NCBI GenBank assembly: GCA_963741315.1
Contig: CAVUHK010000003.1
Span: 124,001 to 188,000 of the forward strand
Origin: PALSA-1003 sp963741315
Lineage (GTDB): Bacteria; Pseudomonadota; Gammaproteobacteria; Burkholderiales; Casimicrobiaceae
Reading direction: 5' to 3'
Length of the DNA: 64,000 nucleotides
The notes beneath the pieces are model-generated. The model was not told where the DNA came from and ran no database searches. It saw only the letters and a list, made by a program, of their open reading frames with translations. Below, one piece after another: positions 1-8,298 of the stretch (the stretch's first letter is position 1; every line of letters begins with the position of its first letter). Both the position numbers and the translations under genes were made by a program.

Positions 1-502
1 GCGAGGCGGAGCGAGCCAGTCGCGTCCTTTGTGCCGCGTGCCAGGCGCCTGCGTTGGCTGCGTCCTCGCGACTCCATTCGCGGTTCGCCGGGAGGAGGTC
101 GATGCAATCGACGGGACAGGGCGGAAGGCACAGCTCGCAGCCGGTGCAACGATGCGCGTGCACGGTATGCATCTGCCGCGCTGCGCCGACAATGGCATCG
201 GTCGGACACGCCTGTATGCAGAGCGTGCAGCCGATGCACGTCGCTTCGTCGATCGCAGCGATCCGCAATGGGCCTGGCATGCCGCAAGCCGTATCGAGCG
301 GCAGCGCGGGGACGTTCAGCAGCGCCGCAAGTTCGGCGATGGTTGCGCTGCCTCCGGGCGGACAACGGTTGATCGGCGAGCGACCTGCGGCGATCGCCTC
401 GGCGTAGGGGAGGCACCCAGGCTCGCCGCAACGGCGGCATTGGGTCTGCGGCAGCAGTGCGTCGATGCGACGGGCGAGTTCGGATTGGCGCAGACGGGGC
501 AT
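1..502 (-). CDS. rnfB: RnfB-type ferredoxin subunit (3' end off the window)
   Basis: Iron-sulfur protein of the Rnf/Rsx electron-transport family, which moves electrons between NADH and ferredoxin. The protein starts MPRLRQSELARRIDALLPQT and is open at base 1. It has the RnfB N-terminal cluster domain (CRRCGEPGC, then RCPPGG about 20 residues later), followed by two ferredoxin motifs, CIGCTLCIQACP and CTGCELCLPPCP. There is no membrane helix before the first cluster, unlike E. coli RsxB. This short soluble form is the usual one in betaproteobacteria, where it normally precedes nth (endonuclease III); that neighbour would lie outside the window. The start at 502 is the only ATG in frame ahead of the cluster domain. 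The family call is strong; the physiological partner complex is not visible here. Confidence 0.85.
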   Translation of the reverse strand, partial: MPRLRQSELARRIDALLPQTQCRRCGEPGCLPYAEAIAAGRSPINRCPPGGSATIAELAALLNVPALPLDTACGMPGPLRIAAIDEATCIGCTLCIQACPTDAIVGAARQMHTVHAHRCTGCELCLPPCPVDCIDLLPANREWSREDAANAGAWHAAQRTRLARSAS

Positions 503-588
503 GCGCCATTTTAGCGGGACAAGCGGGACCTGCGCGTTGCGACCCGCGCCGCGTTGGCCGACAATGGCCAACGACACAGCATCCCGCC

Positions 589-1572
589 ATGGCCGAGCAT
601 CATCATCACCATCACGGACTTCATGCGCATCCGCATGGGAAGCCCTTGCCGTCCGAGCAAGCGCATTCGCACGCGCCGCCGGCACGCGATCCCGCAGTCT
701 GGAGGGCATTGACCTGGGCGCTGGTGCTCACCGGCGGATTCGGCATCGTCGAAGCGGTCGGGGGTTGGCTGGCAGGCTCGCTGGCACTGCTGTCCGACGC
801 CGGGCACATGTTCACCGACACCGCCGCACTGGGACTGGCGCTGTTCGCGCAGTGGATTTCGCGGCGACCACCGTCGACCCGCGCGACTTACGGTTACGCA
901 CGCGCGGAAGTGCTTGCCGCCTTTGTAAACGCGCTGGCACTCATGGGATTGGTCGTGTTCATCGTCGTCGAGGCGGTGCGCCGGTTGCTGACGCCGCAAC
1001 CCGTCGCCGGCGGCATGGTGTTGGTCATTGCTCTCGTCGGCATGGCGGTCAATGTCGTGTCCGCCTGGATACTGTCGCGCGCCGGAGGCTCGCTCAACAC
1101 TCGCAGCGCGTTGCTGCACGTGCTGTCGGACTTGCTGGGCTCGGTTGCGGCGGTCGCCGCCGGGGCAGTGATCCTGTTCACCGGATGGACACCGATCGAC
1201 CCGATCCTGTCGATCGTGGTCTCGCTGCTGATCGTGCGCTCCACCTGGCAACTGCTGGCACAGTCGACCGGCGTGCTGATGGAAGGCGTGCCGGCGCATC
1301 TGGACTACGAGGAAGTCGGGCGCGCGCTCACGCAGGTCGCCGGCGTGAGCGCCGTGCACGACCTGCACGTCTGGCAGATGAGCAGCGATCGCGCAGCGCT
1401 ATCCGCGCATCTGCTCATTCGCGAGCCAACGCAGTGGCCGCAGACGCTCGCCGCCGCGCAGCGGCTGCTCGCACAGCGCTTTCACATCGACCATGTGACC
1501 CTGCAACCGACCTGGCATCAGGCGCCGCCCGGGAAGCGCGTCATTCCGGTGCTGCCCGTGTCCTCGGGATGA
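589..1572 (+). CDS. Cation diffusion facilitator family metal (Zn/Co/Cd-type) exporter
   Basis: Inner-membrane divalent-cation/proton antiporter of about 327 residues. The N-terminus carries a run of six histidines at residues 4-9 and more histidines to about 29, a metal-loading tail common in CzcD/ZitB relatives. Six membrane segments follow. The two transport-site motifs are visible: DAGHMFTD in TM2 and LHVLSD in TM5, both HxxxD, the arrangement typical of zinc-preferring members. The C-terminal cytoplasmic domain (about 230-310) has the VxxVHDLHVWQM pattern of the CDF dimerisation domain. The ATG at 589 was chosen because the His-rich tail starts there; a longer frame upstream has no family similarity. 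The gene is convergent with corA, so two metal transporters are adjacent. Metal specificity is inferred. Confidence 0.9.
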   Translation: MAEHHHHHHGLHAHPHGKPLPSEQAHSHAPPARDPAVWRALTWALVLTGGFGIVEAVGGWLAGSLALLSDAGHMFTDTAALGLALFAQWISRRPPSTRATYGYARAEVLAAFVNALALMGLVVFIVVEAVRRLLTPQPVAGGMVLVIALVGMAVNVVSAWILSRAGGSLNTRSALLHVLSDLLGSVAAVAAGAVILFTGWTPIDPILSIVVSLLIVRSTWQLLAQSTGVLMEGVPAHLDYEEVGRALTQVAGVSAVHDLHVWQMSSDRAALSAHLLIREPTQWPQTLAAAQRLLAQRFHIDHVTLQPTWHQAPPGKRVIPVLPVSSG

Positions 1573-1581
1573 CCCCGACCA

Positions 1582-2550
1582 CTACAGCCACTTGCTCTTG
1601 CGGAACTGCACGTAGAGCCAGATGTCGAGCACGATCATGACCACGATCGACGCCGGATAGCCCCACACCCACTCCAGTTCCGGCATGTTCTTGAAGTTCA
1701 TGCCGTAGATGCCGGCAATCATCGTCGGTACGGCGATGATGGCGGCCCAGCCCGCGAGCTTTTTCGTCACCTCGGTCTCGTTCAGGCTGATCATGCCCAG
1801 GTTGACCTGGATCGCCGTGGCCAGCATTTCGCGGATACCTTCGACGGTGGCGTGCAGGCGTTGCAGGTGATCGTAGACGTCGCGAAAATATTCGCCCATG
1901 CCGGCGCAGACCTGCGGCACCCGGCCCCCATAGAGCTTGCCCACAGCCTCCATCAGCGGATCGACCGCGTGCTTGAGCGTCATCAGCTTGCGCTTCAACT
2001 CGTACAGGGCCTCGATGTTCGAGCGCGCCTGGTTCTTGATGAAGATCTGTTCCTCGATGGTCTCGAGTTCGGACTCGAGCAGGTCGAGCACCGGGAAGTA
2101 GCGGTCGACCACCTTGTCGAGCAGCGCGTAGAAGACGTAGGACGCGCCGTACTGAAGCAAATGCGGCTCGTGTTCCGAGCGGGCGCGCACATCGGTGAAG
2201 CCGCGCTCGCTGTTGACCCGTACCGACAGCACGTAGTTGCTGCCGACGAAAATGTCGATCTCGCCGACGCGCAGCTCGCCATCGGGCTGCGGCTCGATGG
2301 CATGCAGCACAGCGAACAGCGAATCGCCGTATTCTTCGATCTTGGGCCGCTGATGCCCGTGCCGGGCGTCCTCGACGGCAAGCTCGTGCAGGTCGAACTC
2401 CTGCTGCATGTCCTCGAGTTCGCCGGGTTCCGGGTCCTTGAGCGCGACCCAGACGAAGCAATCGGGGCGCTTCAGGTACTCGCTGATGTCCTCCTTGGGG
2501 ATGTCGGCGAGCTTCTTGCCTTCCTGGTACGCAACGCAGTTGACGAGCAT
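1582..2550 (-). CDS. corA: Magnesium/cobalt transporter CorA
   Basis: Homopentameric Mg2+ channel of the inner membrane, 322 residues, the usual CorA length. A large N-terminal cytoplasmic alpha/beta domain leads to a long coiled-coil helix and two C-terminal membrane helices. The selectivity signature YGMNF lies at about residues 282-286, at the end of TM1, followed by the acidic loop NMPELEW that attracts cations. The C-terminus is basic (RKSKWL), as expected for the cytosolic willow ring. It ends nine bases from the CDF exporter stop, so the two genes are convergent. Start at 2550 gives MLVNCVAYQEGKKL, matching the usual CorA beginning. Confidence 0.95.
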   Translation of the reverse strand: MLVNCVAYQEGKKLADIPKEDISEYLKRPDCFVWVALKDPEPGELEDMQQEFDLHELAVEDARHGHQRPKIEEYGDSLFAVLHAIEPQPDGELRVGEIDIFVGSNYVLSVRVNSERGFTDVRARSEHEPHLLQYGASYVFYALLDKVVDRYFPVLDLLESELETIEEQIFIKNQARSNIEALYELKRKLMTLKHAVDPLMEAVGKLYGGRVPQVCAGMGEYFRDVYDHLQRLHATVEGIREMLATAIQVNLGMISLNETEVTKKLAGWAAIIAVPTMIAGIYGMNFKNMPELEWVWGYPASIVVMIVLDIWLYVQFRKSKWL

Positions 2551-2685
2551 GGCAGAGCCCCCGGCGGCAGAGCGCCGATGATAGCCGCCCTACCTGTGAA
2601 TTGCCACCGCGCCGCTGAGGCTTGCGGTGGCCCCGCCAGATGACAGCGGGTAACATGACGCCGTTCCCGTCTCGGCTCATCACGC

Positions 2686-3870
2686 ATGATCATCGAGTCA
2701 CTGCTCGACACCGACCTGTACAAGTTCACGATGATGCAGGTGGTGCTGCACCATTTCCCGACGGCGCAGGTGGAGTACCGCTTCAAATGCCGCACGCCAG
2801 GTATCGACCTGACGCCGTACATCGGCGAGATCGAGCGCGAGATCGGCGGCCTGTGCGGACTGCGCTTCGCGCGCCGGGAGCTGGAATACCTCCGACGGTG
2901 GCGATTCTTCAAAAGCGATTTTGTGGACCTGCTGGAGCTGTTCCATCTGGACGAACGCTTCGTCAGCGTGCGCAGTTCACCGACGGTACCCGGCGAGATC
3001 GACATCAGCATCCAGGGTTCGTGGCTGCATACGATCCTGTTCGAAGTGCCGCTGCTCTCGATCGTCAGCGAGGTCTACTTCCGCAACAATCAGCCCAGGC
3101 CCGATGTCGCCGAAGGGCGCAAGCGCCTGCGCACCAAGATCGCGGAAATCAATTCCATCGCCGATCCGGAATTCCGTGTTGCGGACTACGGTACGCGCCG
3201 GCGTTTTTCGCGCGCGTGGCAGGACGAAGTGCTGGCCACCCTCAAGGAGGGCATCGGGCCGAAGTTCGTAGGTACCAGCAACGTCCACTTCGCGCTCGAG
3301 CATGGACTCACGCCGCTGGGCACGATGGCGCACGAATACCTGCAGGCGTGCCAGGCGGTGGGTCCCCGCCTGCGCGACTCGCAGGTGTTCGCGTTCAACA
3401 TGTGGGCGCGCGAATATCGCGGCGACCTCGGTATCGCGCTGTCGGACATTTGCGGCATGGACGCGTTCTTGCGCGACTTCGACCTGTTCTTCTGCAAGCT
3501 CTTCGACGGCGTGCGCCACGACTCGGGCGACCCGTTCGCGTGGGGCGAGAAACTGATCGCGCACTACCAGAAGATGCGCATCGATCCGCGCAGCAAGGTG
3601 ATGGTGTTTTCCGACAGCCTCAATGTGCCGCTGGCGATCCGACTGTTCGAGTACTTCAAGGGCCGCAGCCAGACCGCATTCGGCATCGGCACCAATCTGA
3701 CCAACGACCTGGGCTACAAGCCGCTGCAGATCGTCATCAAGATGACCCGCTGCAACGGCCAGCCCGTCGCCAAGATCAGCGACGAGCCGTCGAAGGCAAT
3801 GGACTACGATCCGTCGTATGTCGCGTACCTGCGCGAGGTGTTCCAGGTGCCCGAGCACGCGGAAACCTGA
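2686..3870 (+). CDS. pncB: Nicotinate phosphoribosyltransferase
   Basis: Converts nicotinate and PRPP to nicotinate mononucleotide with ATP hydrolysis, the entry step of the Preiss-Handler NAD salvage route. The 394 residues match the E. coli/Salmonella family length. The start MIIESLLDTDLYKFTMMQ is a family hallmark. H216 in GTMAHEY corresponds to the histidine that is autophosphorylated in the Salmonella enzyme. GVRHDSGDPFAWGEK and FGIGTNLTND form the phosphoribosyl-binding region. It abuts the macro-domain gene tail to tail (stop at 3870, neighbour ends at 3871). Because that neighbour acts on ADP-ribose metabolites, a loose NAD-metabolism link is plausible but the genes are convergent, not co-transcribed. 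Confidence 0.96.
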   Translation: MIIESLLDTDLYKFTMMQVVLHHFPTAQVEYRFKCRTPGIDLTPYIGEIEREIGGLCGLRFARRELEYLRRWRFFKSDFVDLLELFHLDERFVSVRSSPTVPGEIDISIQGSWLHTILFEVPLLSIVSEVYFRNNQPRPDVAEGRKRLRTKIAEINSIADPEFRVADYGTRRRFSRAWQDEVLATLKEGIGPKFVGTSNVHFALEHGLTPLGTMAHEYLQACQAVGPRLRDSQVFAFNMWAREYRGDLGIALSDICGMDAFLRDFDLFFCKLFDGVRHDSGDPFAWGEKLIAHYQKMRIDPRSKVMVFSDSLNVPLAIRLFEYFKGRSQTAFGIGTNLTNDLGYKPLQIVIKMTRCNGQPVAKISDEPSKAMDYDPSYVAYLREVFQVPEHAET

Positions 3871-4401
3871 TCAAGCGTTGTGCTGCGTACTGGAATCCGC
3901 GTGCAACGCGGAGTTGTACAGTGCAAGTGTCTGCGCGCTGGAGCACGCAAAAATCACGCGCTGGAGATCGTCGAGCCGCGTAAACGCGCGCACCTCGGAC
4001 ACGGCCAGCGGCACCGCCAGCTCCAGCGGGTAACCGTAAACGCCGCAACTGATCGCCGGAAAAGCGATCGACGTCAGCGAATGGCGCACCGCCAGTTCCA
4101 GAGAGCGCCGATAGCAGGAGCGCAGCAGGTCTGGTTCGTTCGAATTGCCACCGTGCCATACCGGCCCGACGGTGTGGATGACGTGGCGAGCGGGCAGCCG
4201 GTGACCGCGGGTGATGCGCGCATCGCCGGTGGCGCAGCCGCCGATCGCAATGCATTCCGCCAGCAGATCGGGTCCAGCAGCGCGATGGATGGCGCCATCG
4301 ACGCCGCCGCCGCCGCGCAGCGAAATGTTCGCGGCGTTGACGATGGCGTCGACGCTAAGCGTGGTGATGTCGGCCTGCAGGGCGATCAGATCGATGGTCA
4401 T
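3871..4401 (-). CDS. Macro-domain protein, O-acetyl-ADP-ribose deacetylase family
   Basis: Cytosolic macro domain of 176 residues, the size of E. coli YmdB. Family members hydrolyse O-acetyl-ADP-ribose, and some remove ADP-ribose from proteins. Visible ADP-ribose contacts are GDIT-like LQADITTL (residues 8-15), VNAANISLRGGGGVDGAIH (about 22-40) and the distal loop FPAISCGVYGYP, all characteristic of the MacroD/YmdB class. HVIHTVGPVW precedes the loop. The C-terminus (ALHADSSTQHNA) is not conserved. Substrate on a particular protein cannot be told from sequence. Confidence 0.9.
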   Translation of the reverse strand: MTIDLIALQADITTLSVDAIVNAANISLRGGGGVDGAIHRAAGPDLLAECIAIGGCATGDARITRGHRLPARHVIHTVGPVWHGGNSNEPDLLRSCYRRSLELAVRHSLTSIAFPAISCGVYGYPLELAVPLAVSEVRAFTRLDDLQRVIFACSSAQTLALYNSALHADSSTQHNA

Positions 4402-4614
4402 GGCTGCCGACGGCCGCTTCCAGGCCGGCAGGCAGCCTGAATCAAACCTTGCCGAGGTCCGCTGTCATCCCGGCGCAGAACCTGCCTCAGACTCGATCCG
4501 GGGCCGGCATCCAAGGTTGTCATCGCAAAGTGTTGCCTTCCTGGTCAGCACCAAGGTTCGGAATGGCATTGCAGCATAGCTATTCTGTCACCGCCAGCAA
4601 GTTCGGTTTATAGT
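4402..4614. repeat. Intergenic region with a possible dispersed palindromic repeat
   Basis: This 213-base gap between the divergent macro-domain and gspE-like genes carries GTCATCCCGGCG at 4463-4474 and, some 45 bases later, GGGGCCGGCATCC. The layout resembles the widespread 'GTCATCCCCGCG...GGGATCCA' intergenic repeats of proteobacterial genomes. There is also a short inverted element GCTGCC...GGCAGC at 4402-4436. No gene was seen. The repeat call rests on resemblance alone. Confidence 0.3.
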
Positions 4615-6456
4615 ATGTCGATGGCATCAAACAAGCACGCTGCCGCACCCGTTCGCGTGGCCGAGCCGGCACCCGCCGCGCCGGCACGTCCGGAACGTCC
4701 GGCGCGCCCGCCCGACCGCCGGATCCGGCTCGAAGACATCCTCAAGCTGATGGTTGCCGATGGCCTGGTGTCGGGCGCTGATGCGGAACAACTCGGTCGT
4801 TCGCGCACCCAGCGCTTCGAAACGGCGCTGGAACTGGTCGCCGACGCCAAGTTGCGCTCGCTCGCCGACCCCAAGAAGGTGCTGACACTTGAGGTTCTGG
4901 TCGAGTGGCTCGCGGGCAGGCTCAAGGTGCCGTACTACCACATCGATCCGTTGAAGATCGACCTGACCGCGGTGACGCAGACGATGTCCAATGCGTACGC
5001 CGAACGCTATCGCATCCTGCCGGTGGCGATCACGTCGAGCACGCTGACGGTGGCGACCAGCGAACCCTTTGTTCGGGCATGGGCCGACGAACTCGAGGGC
5101 ATCCTCCGCCGCAGCATCACGCTGGTGCTCGCCAACCCGCAGGACATCCGTCGCTACGTCGGCGAGTTCTTCACGCTGGCGCGGTCGATGAAGAAAGCGT
5201 CCGAGACTTCGCGCGGCGAAGTCTCGCTGGCCCGCAACTTCGAACAGCTGGTCGAACTGGGCAATCGCGGCAATCTCGACGCCAACGACCAGCACGTCGT
5301 CCACATCGTCGATTGGCTGTGGCAATACGCGTTCGAGCAGCGCGCATCGGACATCCACATCGAGCCGCGGCGCGACCTGGGCGTGGTGCGCTTTCGCATC
5401 GACGGCGTTCTGCACCAGGTCTACGCGATCCCTCATCCTGTCCTGCTGGCGATGACCAGCCGCATCAAGCTGCTCGCGCGCATGGAAATCGTCGAGCGGC
5501 GACGGCCGCAGGACGGGCGGATCAAGACCATCTCGCCGCAGGGTGGCGAAGTCGAATTGCGCATCTCGACCATGCCCACCGCGTTCGGCGAAAAGGTCGT
5601 CATGCGGATCTTCACGCCCGACGTGCTGGTGCGCGACTTCGAGGAATTGGGCTTCACCAGCGACGATCGCGAGCGCTGGGAAAAGATGATCAAGCAGCCC
5701 AACGGGATCATCCTGGTCACCGGGCCGACCGGGTCCGGCAAGACGACGACGCTCTATTCGACCCTGAAGCTGCTCGCGACCGAGGACGTCAACGTCTGCT
5801 CGATCGAGGATCCGATCGAAATGATCGCGCCGGAGTTCAACCAGATGCAGGTGCAGCCCGCCATCGGCGTCGATTTCGCGACCGGCGTGCGCACGTTGCT
5901 GCGCCAGGACCCGGACATCATCATGGTCGGCGAAATCCGCGATCGCGACACCGCCGACATGGCGGTGCAGGCGGCGCTGACCGGTCACCTGGTGCTCTCC
6001 ACGCTGCACACCAACGACGCGCCTTCGGCCATCACGCGCTTGCTCGACCTCGGCATTCCGCCGTACCTGATCAGCTCGACCGTGCTGGGCGTGATGGCGC
6101 AGCGTCTGGTGCGCACGCTTTGCCCGCATTGCAAGAAACCGACCGAACCGCCCGACGACGATACCTGGCGTCTGCTGACCGCGCCCTTTGTCGCGGACAT
6201 GCCGCGTCATCCGCAGACGCAGGTCGGCTGCCTCGAATGCCGCATGACCGGTTACTACGGCCGCATGGGCCTCTACGAGATCATGCTGGTCACGCCATCG
6301 ATTCGCGCGCTGATCCACAAGGAATCGAGCGACGCGATCATTCGCGACCAGGCGTACAAGGAAGGCATGAAGCCCTTGCGCGTATCGGGCGCGGCCAAGA
6401 TCGACGCGGGGTCGACGACGGTCGATGAAGTCGTGAAGGTGGTGCCGCTGGCATAG
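4615..6456 (+). CDS. Orphan GspE/PilB-family secretion ATPase
   Basis: Hexameric traffic ATPase of 613 residues of the kind that powers type II secretion or type IV pilus assembly. A Pro/Ala-rich leader (1-35) precedes the N-terminal MshEN-like domain (about 35-170). The ATPase domain has Walker A GPTGSGKTTT at about 370, Asp-box IEDPIEM, Walker B IIMVGEIRD at about 435, and His-box HLVLSTLHTND. A zinc module is intact: C503/C506 and C539/C542. All catalytic elements are present, so it should be active. No pilin, secretin, GspF or pilC gene lies in the window, so the machinery it serves is unknown. It is convergent with the fibre cluster that follows; a role in exporting that cluster would be speculation. 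Confidence 0.85.
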   Translation: MSMASNKHAAAPVRVAEPAPAAPARPERPARPPDRRIRLEDILKLMVADGLVSGADAEQLGRSRTQRFETALELVADAKLRSLADPKKVLTLEVLVEWLAGRLKVPYYHIDPLKIDLTAVTQTMSNAYAERYRILPVAITSSTLTVATSEPFVRAWADELEGILRRSITLVLANPQDIRRYVGEFFTLARSMKKASETSRGEVSLARNFEQLVELGNRGNLDANDQHVVHIVDWLWQYAFEQRASDIHIEPRRDLGVVRFRIDGVLHQVYAIPHPVLLAMTSRIKLLARMEIVERRRPQDGRIKTISPQGGEVELRISTMPTAFGEKVVMRIFTPDVLVRDFEELGFTSDDRERWEKMIKQPNGIILVTGPTGSGKTTTLYSTLKLLATEDVNVCSIEDPIEMIAPEFNQMQVQPAIGVDFATGVRTLLRQDPDIIMVGEIRDRDTADMAVQAALTGHLVLSTLHTNDAPSAITRLLDLGIPPYLISSTVLGVMAQRLVRTLCPHCKKPTEPPDDDTWRLLTAPFVADMPRHPQTQVGCLECRMTGYYGRMGLYEIMLVTPSIRALIHKESSDAIIRDQAYKEGMKPLRVSGAAKIDAGSTTVDEVVKVVPLA

Positions 6457-6465
6457 CGTTGCAAC

Positions 6466-6487
6466 AGTGCCGACAGTAATCGGCACT
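6466..6487. terminator. Hairpin between convergent genes
   Basis: Perfect inverted repeat AGTGCCGA-cagtaa-TCGGCACT between the gspE-like stop (6456) and the S74 protein stop (6494). There is no long T run, so it may work as a two-sided transcription barrier or only as an mRNA 3' hairpin. Confidence 0.45.
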
Positions 6488-6493
6488 TGTCGG

Positions 6494-8140
6494 TCATAGT
6501 CCCAGTTTCGCCTCGATCGCCTGCAGTTTGCGTCTGAGTTGCGCGATCTCCCGATTCTTTTCCCGCATCATCTGGTGAAGTCCCTGGATTGCCGCGAGCG
6601 CGACCCCGTCGGCATCGACGGTGCTGATGCCTTTATCGGTCTCGCCCAATCCGAACGCGGCACTGAAATCCTGCGCCATCGGCCCCATGTGGCGAATCGA
6701 AGCGTCCTGCGCTCTTCCAGTTCCAGGTCGCGATGGGGAGGGCCACGAGCTTGCGCAGCACCTCGCGCGAATCGACCTGGCGAATGCTGTCCTTGCCTGC
6801 GCGGTCGCTGAATGTCGTCCAAGCACCCGCGCCGGTTGGCAGTTGGGCACCGGTGTAGGGTCCGGTACCGGCGGTAAGAAAGTAGAAGCCGCCGACGGCA
6901 CGCATGACGACCTGGTTGAGTCCTCCGCTGCAATTGACCTCATTGTTGGTGGAGAAGTCACCCCAGACAAAGCATCCGTCATTGTTGGCTTTTGCGTGAA
7001 ACCCGGCGGCAAAGCTGCCGCTGCCGCTGGCAGTGTTGTTCTGGCCCCCAGGTACAGTGCTTTTGTAGCCGCTGGCTACGTTGAAATCGCCTCCACCGAC
7101 GGTGCTCGCTATGTTGCTGGCGGTGTTGCCGCCTCCTCCGGCGACGGTGGATTCCGTAAAAGTCGCGCTGTTGATGTATCCGCCAGCAACGGTGGAGACG
7201 TCACCGCTTGCGATGTTGGTGTCGCCGCCACCGACGGTGCTCCGTTGCCCGCTGGCCGTGTTGGTGGTCCCTCCGGCGACGGTGCTGTAGACGTTGCTGG
7301 AGGTGTTGTCGAACCCCCCACTGTCAGTCGCGTAGATGCCGGTGATGACATGCGTTCCGCCGTAGTTGCCCGGTCGCCTGAAGTAGCCGACCGCATCGGC
7401 AATTACGTGCGTCGTGACTTGTGCTGGCAATCCGAGGATAGAACTTCACCGTTGCGTCCACCGGCACGATCGCCGTATTGGCAAGGCCGCGATTGGCGCT
7501 GAAGTCCATCACCACCGATTGGGTCAGGGTGGCGAAGTTGCTGGTGTTGCTCGCCGCAAGGAAGGCATCGAAGTTCGGGTTCAGCACGGTAAACGTAACG
7601 GCGATGGCCTGGAACGATGGACGGCAGGGTGCAGCTTGTTGCCGAGCCGCCTTGGGGCGCGAAGTTGGCAAGATTGGCGGTCACCGGGAAAGCCGCCCCG
7701 CCGACCATCACCGAGTTGTACGGGGCGATGGTCCCGTTGCGTGTATCGAGGATGCGGCACGGCGTGATCGGCGTGTAGACCAGGTCAACGTTGGTGTCGC
7801 CCAGAGCCATCGCCGAGACCCGGCCGGGTTTGAGCGGCGCGGTCGAGGTCATTGCAGTGGCGACAACGTCGCGCAGACCGTCGAGGCTGCCGGCGAGGCT
7901 GGCCGCGAGCAGAGCATCGGCACGCAGGCCGCCGAGGATCTCGCGCAGCTGCGCGGGAGGAATGCCGGCGCTGGAACTCGCCAGCCGGTCGCCCCACTCG
8001 CCGACGATGCGCTCGATTACGGTGGGGCGATTCTGGTCGATGGTGAGCAGTGCGTTGGGGACTATCCGTTCGGTCGCGGCGGCTTTGGCGACCAAGCACG
8101 CGACCAGTGAAATGATGAGCAGCAATCGCTTCTGGTACAT
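6494..8140 (-). pseudogene. Exported fibre-like protein with YadA-type head repeats and Peptidase_S74 C-terminus (three frame breaks)
   Basis: Joined product about 547 residues. Order: signal peptide (MYQKRLLLIISLVACLVAKA); a helical region; a core from PCRILDTRN through NPNFDAFL to VIADAVGYF; at least six YadA-head-like repeats (STVAGG/STVGGG with NTAS spacers); then a Peptidase_S74 intramolecular chaperone domain and a short coiled coil (EIAQLRRKLQAIEAKLGL). The S74 Ser and Lys sit five residues apart in SDRAGK, as in self-cleaving endosialidase chaperones. Frame changes lie near 7618, 7435 and 6711, each explained by one extra base when compared with the paralogue at 14056-16284. GGAGGTGTC precedes the ATG at 8140, which fixes the start. 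It is the last gene of the seven-gene minus-strand cluster. Whether it is a true pseudogene or carries consensus errors cannot be decided from sequence. Confidence 0.75.
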
Positions 8141-8298
8141 GACACCTCCATGATAGGTGTGTGGATGGAAGCGACGGCGCGATCTAAAACTGTCGCCGCG
8201 AAGTCGCGCGCATTGCGCACGCGTCCCTCGCGGCAATATCATCCTCCGTCCCTTCGCAAAAGACTAATTGCGACGATTGCCGATGAGCGCAGTATTCG

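Noticed and set aside
607..630. Six histidines at the N-terminus of the CDF protein read as a purification tag or vector sequence
   Set aside because: His-rich tails are normal in zinc CDF exporters, and the flanks are chromosomal.
4615..6456. Assigning the ATPase to a type IV pilus or type II secretion operon
   Set aside because: No other pilus or secretion gene is in the window, so a name such as pilB or gspE is not justified.
4627..6486. 619-residue open frame opposite the gspE-like ATPase
   Set aside because: Low-complexity Arg/Asp-rich composition and no domain; shadow of the real gene.
7040..7330. Short periodic repeats that could suggest a CRISPR or satellite
   Set aside because: The period follows STVxGGxxNxAS protein repeats in the fibre head; unit sequence and spacing are imperfect and there are no spacers.
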